From: Fontibacterium meridianamericanum
Lineage (GTDB): Bacteria > Pseudomonadota > Alphaproteobacteria > Pelagibacterales > Pelagibacteraceae
DNA length: 64,000 nt
Assembly: GCA_965235635.1 (NCBI GenBank)
Contig: CBDDYR010000001.1
Coordinates: forward strand, 1-64,000
Direction: 5' to 3'
This document shows, piece after piece, positions 25,563 through 34,014 of this stretch. Position numbers and translations under genes: made by a program. Every line of letters begins with the position of its first letter. The stretch's first letter is position 1. The notes under the pieces were generated by a model, which saw only the letters and a program-made list of their open reading frames with translations, had not been told where the DNA came from and made no database searches.

Positions 25563-26332
25563 TGAATATTTTAAATAATATTATTAATTATAAAAAAAAA
25601 AAAATTATAATAGATAAAAATAGAACTAAAATTTTTTTAGCACATAAAAAAAAATCTTTTTTTAAATCGAAAATACAAAGTAATATTAAGAAAAATAAGA
25701 TTTCAATTATAGCTGAAATTAAAAAAGCTAGCCCTTCAAAAGGGATTTTAAAAAAAGAATTTAATCCAATTAGTATAGCTAAGCAATATATCGAGGGAGG
25801 AGCTACTTGCCTATCGGTATTAACTGAGGATAAATTTTTTTTAGGTAATAAAAATTATATTAAACAAATTAAAAAAAAATATAATATTCCAATTCTTGCA
25901 AAAGATTTTTTTATAGATCCTTTTCAAATTTATGAAGCAAAATTTTATGGCGCAGATTGCATTTTAATTCTATTATCTGCTGTAGAAAAGAAGTTAGCAA
26001 AAGAATTATACGATACAGCTAATAAATGTAACATGGATACAATAGTTGAGGTTCATAATGCTGATGAGATGGCCATTGCTTTGAGTTTTAAAAAAAGCAT
26101 CATTGGTATTAACAATCGTAATTTAAAAACTTTTCAAACAGAAATAAACAACACAATTAATTTATACAAAAAATTTAATTTAAAAAATCGTGTGGTTGTC
26201 TCTGAAAGCGGTATTAATTCTAGAAAGGATATTCTTCACATATGCAAAAAAACAAATATTAGAACTTTTCTAATTGGCGAATCATTAATAAAATCTAATA
26301 ATATTAAGAATAAAATAAGTTCTTTCTTGTAA
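25559..26332 (+). CDS. trpC: Indole-3-glycerol phosphate synthase
   Basis: The enzyme closes the indole ring. It is a TIM-barrel protein of 257 residues with the family motifs EIKKASPSKG, LTEDKFFLG, LAKDFFIDP, GINNRNLKTF and SESGI. It is the last trp gene here; lexA follows after 83 bases. The moaC/moeA genes found at this place in many Alphaproteobacteria are absent. Confidence 0.95.
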   Translation: MMNILNNIINYKKKKIIIDKNRTKIFLAHKKKSFFKSKIQSNIKKNKISIIAEIKKASPSKGILKKEFNPISIAKQYIEGGATCLSVLTEDKFFLGNKNYIKQIKKKYNIPILAKDFFIDPFQIYEAKFYGADCILILLSAVEKKLAKELYDTANKCNMDTIVEVHNADEMAIALSFKKSIIGINNRNLKTFQTEINNTINLYKKFNLKNRVVVSESGINSRKDILHICKKTNIRTFLIGESLIKSNNIKNKISSFL

Positions 26333-26377
26333 AATATACATATATTTCAATAATTTAATAGCATTGTATATTGATAA

Positions 26378-26392
26378 GAACTTAAATAGAAC
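26378..26392. promoter_or_regulatory. LexA-binding SOS box upstream of lexA
   Basis: GAAC-N7-GAAC (26378-26381 and 26389-26392) matches the direct-repeat SOS box of Alphaproteobacteria. It lies 23 bases upstream of the lexA start and just downstream of a TATATT that could be the -10 box (26367-26372), so LexA bound here would block its own transcription. A GTTC lies further down at 26411-26414. Confidence 0.75.
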
Positions 26393-26415
26393 GATATTTG
26401 TTTAGGTTTTGTTCT

Positions 26416-27093
26416 ATGCTTACTAAAAAACAAAAAAATTTATTAATTTTCATTAACGAAAAGTTAAAACGTACTGGTATATCGCCATCTTATGATGAGA
26501 TGCGAATGTCATTAAACCTTAAATCAAAATCAGGCATTCATAGACTTATCTCTGCGCTTGAAGAAAGAGGATTTATTAAAAGATTACCACATAAAGCTAG
26601 AGCTCTTGAAGTTATCAAACTTCCAGAGAATGCTGGCGCTCAAGATTTATATAATAATTTTTCCCCTAAAATTATCAAAGGTGGTTTAGATCTTAATAAA
26701 ATTGATGACGAAGAAGTCTTTGTGCCTGTTCTTGGCAAAATAGCCGCTGGAGCGCCTATTGAAGCATTAGAAAACCAAACTGAAAATCTGCCACTGTCAA
26801 AAAGTTTCTTAGGTTCAAATGAATATTTTGCATTAAAAGTAGAGGGTGATTCAATGATAGATGCTGGAATTAATACTGGAGATTATGTGATAATTAAAAA
26901 AACTAACATAGCCGAAAGTGGAAAAATAGTTGTAGCTTTAATAGATGATCATGAAGCAACTCTTAAAAGAATGAGAAAAAAAGGACCTTCAATTGCTTTA
27001 GAAAGCGCTAATCCTGCTTATGAAACAAAAATTTACAACACCGAAAGAGTAAAAATACAAGGTGTTTTAGCATCCTTATATAGAAAATTTTAA
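26416..27093 (+). CDS. lexA: SOS response repressor LexA
   Basis: LexA represses DNA-damage genes until RecA-stimulated self-cleavage. The N-terminal winged helix (LTKKQKNLLIFI, RTGISPSYDEM) binds DNA; the C-terminal S24 peptidase domain has an Ala-Gly cleavage bond in KIAAGAPIE, the catalytic Ser in EGDSMIDAG and Lys in a VALIDDHEATLKRM segment. ATG at 26416 gives the family start MLTKKQ; a TTG at 26398 would only add six unrelated residues. About 225 residues. Autoregulation is indicated by the upstream SOS box. Confidence 0.94.
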   Translation: MLTKKQKNLLIFINEKLKRTGISPSYDEMRMSLNLKSKSGIHRLISALEERGFIKRLPHKARALEVIKLPENAGAQDLYNNFSPKIIKGGLDLNKIDDEEVFVPVLGKIAAGAPIEALENQTENLPLSKSFLGSNEYFALKVEGDSMIDAGINTGDYVIIKKTNIAESGKIVVALIDDHEATLKRMRKKGPSIALESANPAYETKIYNTERVKIQGVLASLYRKF

Positions 27094-27115
27094 TTTACTA
27101 ATTTAAATAAATAAT

Positions 27116-27142
27116 ATTAGTTCTTTAAACTTTAGAACTAAT
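27116..27142. promoter_or_regulatory. Perfect 9-bp inverted repeat over the gltX start
   Basis: ATTAGTTCT (27116-27124) and AGAACTAAT (27134-27142) form a perfect inverted repeat around 9 bases, and its last bases are the first two of the gltX ATG. As RNA it would bury the start codon in a hairpin; as DNA it could be an operator containing GTTC and GAAC half-sites. No clear Shine-Dalgarno lies before gltX. Confidence 0.4.
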
Positions 27143-28559
27143 GAATAATATTCAAAGAGTAATTACGCGTTTTGCTCCATCTCCCACAGGAAATTTACAT
27201 ATTGGAGGAGCTAGAACAGCTTTGTTTAACTGGCTATTTTCAAAAAATCAGAAAGGTAAATTTTTATTAAGAATAGAAGATACTGATATTCTAAGATCAA
27301 AAGATGAGTATTATGAACAAATTATTTCAACTCTTAAATGGTTAGAAATAAATTGGGATGAAGAGCCATATATTCAATCGAAAAACATTGAATCACATAT
27401 AAATGTAGCAAATACTCTGTTAAAAAATGGATATGCATATAAATGTTATTGTACTGAAAAAGAACTAGAAGAAGAAAAAAAATTATGTCTCGCAAAAAAA
27501 ATTCCTTATACGTACAGTAAAAAATGCAGAAATATATTAGAGGAAGATAATAAAAAATCTTTTGTTGTAAGATTTAAATCAAAGACAGAGGGAAAAACTG
27601 TACTTAGAGATTTAGTTCAAGGAGATGTTGAAATTAATAACAATACAATCGAAGATTTTGTTATTTTAAGAAAAGATAATAAGCCAACTTATAATTTGTC
27701 AGCAGCTGTTGATGATTATCAAATGAAAATCTCACACGTAATAAGAGGTGATGACCATAAAATAAATGCTTTTAAACAAATTCAAATATTTGAGAGTATG
27801 AAATGGAAAATTCCTGATTATGCTCACATACCTCTAATTCATTCAATAGAAGGAAAAAAATTATCAAAGAGAGACGATGCATCAACTGTTGAAGATTATA
27901 AAAAAATTGGCATTTTACCAGAAGCCTTGAGAAATTATCTGCTACGACTGGGCTGGTCTTACAAAGATAAGGAAATTTTTTCAGTAAAAGAAAGTATAGA
28001 ATTATTTAATCTAAAAAATATTGGAAAATCACCATCAAAGCTAGATTTTGAAAGAATTAAATCTATGAACGAATATTATATAAAATCAACTAAAGATGAA
28101 ATCTTATTAGAAAAATTAATCCACTACTCAGAATTGTATAAAGAAAAAATACCAAAACAATTTCATGAAACTATTAAAATAAATTTATCTTTTTTAAAAA
28201 ACAAATCTAAATCATTAGAAGATATATATAATAACTCAAAATATATATTTTCTTATGAGTTAAATGAAAATCAGATTCAAAAAATTGACAAATCTAAATT
28301 AACTATAATTAAAGATATTTATTCACTAATAAAAAAAGATAAAAATCTTAGCAAAGACTACTTAAAAAGTATTTTTGACAAAATTATAGAAACTGAAAAA
28401 ATTAACTTTAAAGATCTTGGTCAACCTTTAAGAATTATATTAACAGGCTCTGAATATGGACCTGCAATATACGATATAGCTAATTCGTTAGGTTTAGATG
28501 AATTTTTAAAAAGGTTAGAACTATTCTTTTCAAAAATGGACAAAAATATTAAAAACTGA
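27141..28559 (+). CDS. gltX: Glutamyl-tRNA synthetase
   Basis: This class I synthetase charges tRNA-Glu (and in many bacteria tRNA-Gln). The HIGH motif (PSPTGNLHIGG) and the KMSKS-type KLSKRDDA loop flank the catalytic domain; the C-terminal helical half binds the anticodon. 472 residues, normal length. It lies 47 bases after lexA, without the comEC gene often present between them, and 12 bases before gltA. Confidence 0.95.
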   Translation: MNNIQRVITRFAPSPTGNLHIGGARTALFNWLFSKNQKGKFLLRIEDTDILRSKDEYYEQIISTLKWLEINWDEEPYIQSKNIESHINVANTLLKNGYAYKCYCTEKELEEEKKLCLAKKIPYTYSKKCRNILEEDNKKSFVVRFKSKTEGKTVLRDLVQGDVEINNNTIEDFVILRKDNKPTYNLSAAVDDYQMKISHVIRGDDHKINAFKQIQIFESMKWKIPDYAHIPLIHSIEGKKLSKRDDASTVEDYKKIGILPEALRNYLLRLGWSYKDKEIFSVKESIELFNLKNIGKSPSKLDFERIKSMNEYYIKSTKDEILLEKLIHYSELYKEKIPKQFHETIKINLSFLKNKSKSLEDIYNNSKYIFSYELNENQIQKIDKSKLTIIKDIYSLIKKDKNLSKDYLKSIFDKIIETEKINFKDLGQPLRIILTGSEYGPAIYDIANSLGLDEFLKRLELFFSKMDKNIKN

Positions 28560-28571
28560 TAACTAAATTTT

Positions 28572-29858
28572 ATGTCCGATAAATGCTTCATAGAAATAGA
28601 AGGAAAAAAATTCGAACTACCTGTTAAAAAAGGAACAATTGGTCCTTCAGTAATAGATATTCGCGATCTTTATAAAAATACAGGTCATTTTACTTTTGAT
28701 CCTGGTTTTACTTCTACTGCAAGCTGTCAGTCTAATATTTGCTACATTGATGGTGATAAAGGAACTCTTTTATATAGAGGTTATGACATAGAAAAATTAT
28801 CCGAAAAAAGTTCATTTTTAGAAGTTGCTTATCTCTTGATTAAAGGAGAACTTCCAAACAAAGATCAATTCAATGAATTTTCTAGTGCAATAAAAAACCA
28901 TACGATGGTTCATGAACAAATAAGATCGTTTTATAATGGATTTAGACGTGGTGGTCATCCTATGGCAATGATGTTAGGAGTTGTGGGTGCTTTATCTGCT
29001 TTTTATGCTGACTCAGCAAATGTTAATGATCCTAAAGAAAGAGAAATATCATCAAGAAGAATGATAGCTAAAGTTCCAACTTTAGCAGCTATGGCTTACA
29101 AATATTCAATTGGTCAACCATTTGTATATCCAGATAATGAATTAAGTTATTGCGAGAATTTTCTGAATATGTGTTTTTCTGTTCCTGCTTATAAATATAA
29201 AGTTAATAAAGTAATTGCAGATGCACTAGAAAAAATATTTATATTGCACGCAGATCACGAGCAGAATGCTTCAACCTCAACAGTAAGATTATCAGCTTCT
29301 TCAGGTGTAAATCCTTTTGCTTCAATAGCGGCAGGATTTTCTGCTCTTTGGGGGCCTTTGCATGGTGGAGCTAATGAGGCTGCTTTGAATATGTTAAAAA
29401 AAATAGGTAGTGTAAAAAATATCCCTGAATTTATAAAACGAGCGAAAGATCCTAACGATAATTTTAGATTAATGGGGTTTGGACATAGAGTTTATAAAAA
29501 TTACGATCCTAGAGCTAAAGTAATGCAAAAAGCATGTCACGAAGTTCTTGAAGTTATGGGTAAAAAAAATGATGAGCTATTAAAAGTAGCTATTGAATTA
29601 GAAAAAATAGCATTGAATGATGATTATTTTGTTCAAAAAAAACTATATCCAAACATAGATTTTTATTCAGGAATAACTTTAAGTGCTATGGGTTTTCCTA
29701 CTGAAATGTTTGTTGTTTTATTTGCAGTAGCAAGAACTTCAGGATGGATCGCACATTGGAAAGAAATATATTTAGATACTACAAACAGATTAAACAGACC
29801 AAGACAATTGTATCTTGGCAGTGAAAAAAGAGAATATATAGATATCTCTAAAAGATAA
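28572..29858 (+). CDS. gltA: Citrate synthase
   Basis: This TCA-cycle enzyme condenses acetyl-CoA with oxaloacetate. The 428-residue sequence is the type II (hexameric-type) enzyme with catalytic His and Asp residues in HADHEQNASTST, PLHGGANEAAL and GFGHRVYKNYDPRA. It is convergent with lpxB, with three bases between stops, so there is no room for a separate terminator. Confidence 0.96.
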   Translation: MSDKCFIEIEGKKFELPVKKGTIGPSVIDIRDLYKNTGHFTFDPGFTSTASCQSNICYIDGDKGTLLYRGYDIEKLSEKSSFLEVAYLLIKGELPNKDQFNEFSSAIKNHTMVHEQIRSFYNGFRRGGHPMAMMLGVVGALSAFYADSANVNDPKEREISSRRMIAKVPTLAAMAYKYSIGQPFVYPDNELSYCENFLNMCFSVPAYKYKVNKVIADALEKIFILHADHEQNASTSTVRLSASSGVNPFASIAAGFSALWGPLHGGANEAALNMLKKIGSVKNIPEFIKRAKDPNDNFRLMGFGHRVYKNYDPRAKVMQKACHEVLEVMGKKNDELLKVAIELEKIALNDDYFVQKKLYPNIDFYSGITLSAMGFPTEMFVVLFAVARTSGWIAHWKEIYLDTTNRLNRPRQLYLGSEKREYIDISKR

Positions 29859-29861
29859 TTA

Positions 29862-30973
29862 CTATTCAGTTAAATAATTAGAAATTCTTTCAAGACTATT
29901 AGGAACAATTATTGTCTCTAAAACTTTAGTGTAATCAACTACTAATTTATTTCTCAATAGTTCATCGTTAATAAATTCTTTAGCTTTATTATAAATTTCA
30001 TCTGAATTACATTTTGTCTGAATTAATTCAGGTATTATTTCTTTTTGCGCGATAATATTTAAAATATTTCCAAATTTTGTTTTAACAAAAGGTTTAATTA
30101 AGAGATAGTTTAACCATGATGTTTTATAGACAACAATTAATGGAGATTGGTTCTTGCAAATATCAAGTGTAATAGTTCCTGATTTAGAAATAGTTAAAAT
30201 TGACTCTTTAATATATGAATTTTTTTCTTTTTCATTCGTAGTAATAATAAAATTATTCAATTTCATATTTTTTTAAATAATTAGTTATAAAATTTTTATT
30301 AGTTTCAGATGTTGGGATATGAAAAATAAAACTATTACTTAAATTAATTTTTTTTATCACTTCTATAAAAATAGGCATAAAAACATTCAACTCTGAATTT
30401 CTACTACCAGGACATAATGTAAAATACTTATTATTTTTATTTTCTAATTTATTTATTTTAAAAACCGAATAATCAAAAAATGGATGACCTACAAATGAAT
30501 TTCTTATAAATCCTTCAAAATACTTTTTTTCAAAAGGAAAAAGTAAAAGTAAATGATCAATAAATTTATATAATATTTTTTTTCTATTTTCTCTCCAAGC
30601 CCAAACTTGTGGAGCTACTAAATGAATTGTTTTAATTTTGTTATTAATATCTTTAACTTTTTTTAGAACTCGAAAAGAAAAATCTGGAGAATCAATTGAA
30701 AAAATTATATCAGGATTAAATTCTATGATTTTTTTTGCTGCTAACATCAATTTTTTTTTTAATAGCAAATAGATTTTTTAATACATCAATAAAACCCATA
30801 TAAGCAATTTCTTTAATATCAAATACGCAATCAATTTTTTCAGATTTAATATTTTCTCCTCCAATTGCTAAAAATTGAACATCTGGGCTTTTTTCTTTAA
30901 TTTTTTTTATTACGAGTGACGCAATTTTATCTCCTGAGGATTCGCCTGTAATAATAAATATTTTTTTAGACAA
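29862..30973 (-). CDS. lpxB: Lipid-A-disaccharide synthase, split by two frameshifts
   Basis: LpxB joins UDP-diacylglucosamine and lipid X to form the lipid A disaccharide. The start (IFIITGESSGDKIAS) and later SIDSPDFSF, HLVAPQVWAWRE, FVGHPFFD and CPGSRNSEL segments are typical, but the frame breaks at an A10 run (plus-strand T10, 30751-30760) and at an A7 run (30268-30274). Removing one A from each gives one continuous protein of about 370 residues, the family length. Sequencing error is the likeliest cause, because lpxA, lpxD and lpxI are adjacent and LpxB is normally required. Confidence 0.9.
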
Positions 30974-30974
30974 T

Positions 30975-31782
30975 TTATAAAGATATAATAAAAAAATTAT
31001 TTTTTTTTGTTAAACTAATAATTTTATCTCTGTCCAAGATAATATTTTGAAATCTTTTAACAGCAATACCTTTAATATTCGCTTTAATGCAATTTTTAAC
31101 AGTATCTATTCCTATAGTCGGCAAATCTACTCTTAGATCTTGTTTTGTCTTTGGAAATTTAACTAAAATTGATTTATTCTTTAATTTATATTTTTTTGAT
31201 AAATATAATGAGCGTTTGATGGTATCATCAGTTCCTTCGGGCCCTTCTATAGCTAAAACGTAGCCGTTATTAATTACAATAGATTGGCCAATATCAAATT
31301 TGCTTAACGACTTAATAATTTTTACCCCTTTAGCTATACTGCTTTTATCATTACTAGTTATTTTTACTTTATTGATATTTTTTTCTTTAAATATTAATTC
31401 AGGTGTAAATTTCATACTATTTACGACATTAATTTTATGCTCTTTAAAAATCTTTATTATTTCATTCAAAATATTCCCATCCCCCTTTTTAAAAGCTGAA
31501 AATAATCTAGGAAGGTAGAATAAAGCTTTTCTGTCAAATTTTAATTCTGAAATTTCTGGTCTTTTAACTTTTCCAAGAAAAATAATACTTTTACAATTAT
31601 TTTTCTTTAATATCGAAATAGCTTTTCCTAGTTCGAGTTATTTTTAAGCTATATGAATTTATATATTTTTTATAAACATTAGATTTTGTTAGATCTAATA
31701 TTAAAAATTTTACATTATTTTTTAATAATTTATTTATTATAAATCTTGGTAAATTCGTCTCTCCAACTATCAATCCAAGCAT
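30975..31782 (-). CDS. lpxI: UDP-2,3-diacylglucosamine pyrophosphatase LpxI, frameshifted
   Basis: LpxI (DUF1009) cleaves UDP-diacylglucosamine to lipid X in Alphaproteobacteria, replacing LpxH. The N-terminal frame (MLGLIVGETNLPRF) ends at 31597; a second frame beginning near 31630-31646 reads ELGKAISILKKNN, FLGKVKRPEISEL and later AIEGPEGTDD and LPTIGIDTVKNC, the C-terminal catalytic region. One indel links them into about 268 residues. It lies between lpxA and lpxB, the standard arrangement. Confidence 0.88.
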
Positions 31783-32559
31783 TTATTTTAAGGGTCTGCA
31801 AATTGGTCTTTTTTCACTTTTTTCTAAAAAATTTATAACTTCGCTAACTGTTTTAAAATTAGAAAATTTTTTAGCTTCTTCAATTCCATTCTTTAAAATA
31901 GAGTTGGAAAAAATTAATTTTACAGCTTGATTTAAACTATTTATTTCATCTGAGGAATAACCAGCTCTTTTTAGTCCAATTAAATTTATTCCATCTAAAT
32001 GAGATCGATTTCCAGTGACAAGACCATATGGAATTACGTCTTTTTCAACACCTGTCATACCACCAATCATTGCTAACTTTCCAATTCTCGTAAATTGTTG
32101 AACCGCAGAATTACCACCGATGATAACATTGTCGTCTATTTCAACATGACCGGCTATTGCAACATTATTTGCAATAATGACATTATTTCCAATTTTACAG
32201 TCATGAGCAATATGAGACGAAATCATAAATAAACAATTATCTCCTATTTTTGTAACTCCGCCTCCATGTTCAGTGCCAGGATTTATTGTAACGTATTCTC
32301 TAATTTTATTTTTTTTTCCTATTATTAATTTTGTTTTTTCTCCTTTAAATTTTAAATCCTGAGGAGTATTGCCAATTGAGGCAAAAGAAAAAATTTCACA
32401 ATCATCTGAAATTGAAGTGTCTCCAGTTATAACTACATGTGAAGATATTTTTACATTTTTTCCAATTTTAACTTCTCTACCAATAATACTAAAAGGACCA
32501 ACTTCTGTTGAAGATTCTAATTTAGAACTTTTATCTATAACTGCCTTATCGCTAATCAT
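31783..32559 (-). CDS. lpxA: UDP-N-acetylglucosamine acyltransferase
   Basis: LpxA adds the first fatty acyl chain of lipid A to UDP-GlcNAc. The protein is a left-handed beta-helix built of hexapeptide repeats (IGRE, VKIGKNVKISSHVV and similar), with catalytic His in SSHIAHDCKIGNN and a helical C-terminal domain (GLKRAGYSSDEI). 258 residues is typical. It overlaps fabZ and is followed by lpxI. Confidence 0.95.
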   Translation of the reverse strand: MISDKAVIDKSSKLESSTEVGPFSIIGREVKIGKNVKISSHVVITGDTSISDDCEIFSFASIGNTPQDLKFKGEKTKLIIGKKNKIREYVTINPGTEHGGGVTKIGDNCLFMISSHIAHDCKIGNNVIIANNVAIAGHVEIDDNVIIGGNSAVQQFTRIGKLAMIGGMTGVEKDVIPYGLVTGNRSHLDGINLIGLKRAGYSSDEINSLNQAVKLIFSNSILKNGIEEAKKFSNFKTVSEVINFLEKSEKRPICRPLK

Positions 32560-33017
32560 TAATCTTTTCTGTCAACTATTGTAGCCATCCACTCAGAATC
32601 TGCCATAATTTTATCATTAACTATTGCAACTCCTTTATACTTCCATACTTTTCCTTTTGATCTTATTGCTTCTACTTTAAGTTTTAACTCACATTCTGGC
32701 ATTACAGGATTTCTAAATCTTGCATTATTAACTGTCATCAAATAAACCAATTTATTCTTAACAATTTCAGGATCTAAACTATAAGCAGTTAATGCAGCTG
32801 CGCTTTGACCAAAAGCCTCTACTATTAAAACTCCTGGCATCACAGGCTGTCCTGGAAAATGTCCGTTAAAAAAGAAATCTGATTTTTTAATATACATAAC
32901 ACCTGTCGCAGAAATCATTGGTACAATGTCAATTAATTTGTCGATTAGTAAAAAAGGTTTTCTATGAGGTATTAAACTTTCTATTTCATCTTTATTAATT
33001 TCTTTTTTTAAATTCAT
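32559..33017 (-). CDS. fabZ: 3-hydroxyacyl-ACP dehydratase FabZ
   Basis: This hot-dog fold enzyme dehydrates 3-hydroxyacyl-ACP in fatty acid synthesis. The catalytic His is in GHFPGQPVMPGV and the Glu in LIVEAFGQSAA. 152 residues is standard. Its place between lpxD and lpxA balances hydroxy-acyl supply between phospholipids and lipid A; the neighbouring ends overlap by one base. Confidence 0.95.
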   Translation of the reverse strand: MNLKKEINKDEIESLIPHRKPFLLIDKLIDIVPMISATGVMYIKKSDFFFNGHFPGQPVMPGVLIVEAFGQSAAALTAYSLDPEIVKNKLVYLMTVNNARFRNPVMPECELKLKVEAIRSKGKVWKYKGVAIVNDKIMADSEWMATIVDRKD

Positions 33018-33997
33018 TATTTATTACCAGTTAAAAAATCTCTTATATTCCTAGCTGGATAGCCCATAACAGTTTTATTATCCTCAATATCAGCAACTAC
33101 ACCACTTTTTCCACCTATTTTAACATTATTACCTATAAACAAGTGTCCAGAAATGCCTGTTTGACCACCAATTTGAACATTATTACCAACTATTGTACTA
33201 CCGGCTATTCCAGACTGAGCAGCTATCATACAAAAATTTCCAATTTTAACATTATGAGCGATTTGAACTTGATTATCAATTGAAGTGCCTTCGCCAATAA
33301 CTGTATCAGTTAAAGAACCTCTATCAATTGTACAAAAAGAACCTATGATAACATCATTCTCTATAATTACCCTTCCTATATGAGGAAATTTAAATCTTTT
33401 CTTTTTTTCAAAATTAAATCCAAATCCTGTTTGACCTACTAAAGTTCCTGATTTTATAATAACATTATCTCCTAACAGAGCATTTTCAATTACAACATTT
33501 GATCCAATTTTACAATTTTTGCCTATATGAACATTCTGCTTAATAATAACATTATTACCAATACTAGTACCATTTCCAATACTAGCACTTATATCGATCA
33601 GAGTATTATCGCCAATTAGATTATTTTTTTTTAAAAAAACTTTTTTATTTTTTTGAATAACAATTTTCTCTTCATCATTAGATGATTGAGGATAAAAAAC
33701 ACTAACAACTTTATAAAAGTCTAATAGTGGATTTTCTGAAATAATTGGAATAATTTTTTTGTTTAAATATTTAGCTAATTTTTTATTGGTTATACAAACG
33801 GATGCTTTTGTAACATTAACATCGTTTTCATATTTTATATCGTTAAAAAAAATTATTTCCCCATTTTTTGCATCTTTAATATTATTAACGTTAAAAATTT
33901 TTTGATTATAATATTTATTTTCTAAATAATTATTACTATGTAAAATGTCTTTTAAATAAATAAAATCTTTAATTTTTTTAAAAAAAATTTTATTCAT
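33017..33997 (-). CDS. lpxD: UDP-3-O-acylglucosamine N-acyltransferase
   Basis: LpxD adds the second hydroxy-acyl chain in lipid A synthesis. After an N-terminal uridine-binding domain come many hexapeptide repeats (IGNNVIIKQNVHIGKN and similar) with the catalytic His in QVQIAHNVKIGN, and a short C-terminal helix (GYPARNIRDF). 326 residues. It lies 17 bases downstream of bamA; no skp gene is between them. Confidence 0.94.
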   Translation of the reverse strand: MNKIFFKKIKDFIYLKDILHSNNYLENKYYNQKIFNVNNIKDAKNGEIIFFNDIKYENDVNVTKASVCITNKKLAKYLNKKIIPIISENPLLDFYKVVSVFYPQSSNDEEKIVIQKNKKVFLKKNNLIGDNTLIDISASIGNGTSIGNNVIIKQNVHIGKNCKIGSNVVIENALLGDNVIIKSGTLVGQTGFGFNFEKKKRFKFPHIGRVIIENDVIIGSFCTIDRGSLTDTVIGEGTSIDNQVQIAHNVKIGNFCMIAAQSGIAGSTIVGNNVQIGGQTGISGHLFIGNNVKIGGKSGVVADIEDNKTVMGYPARNIRDFLTGNK

Positions 33998-34014
33998 TAT
34001 AAATTTAAATAAAT

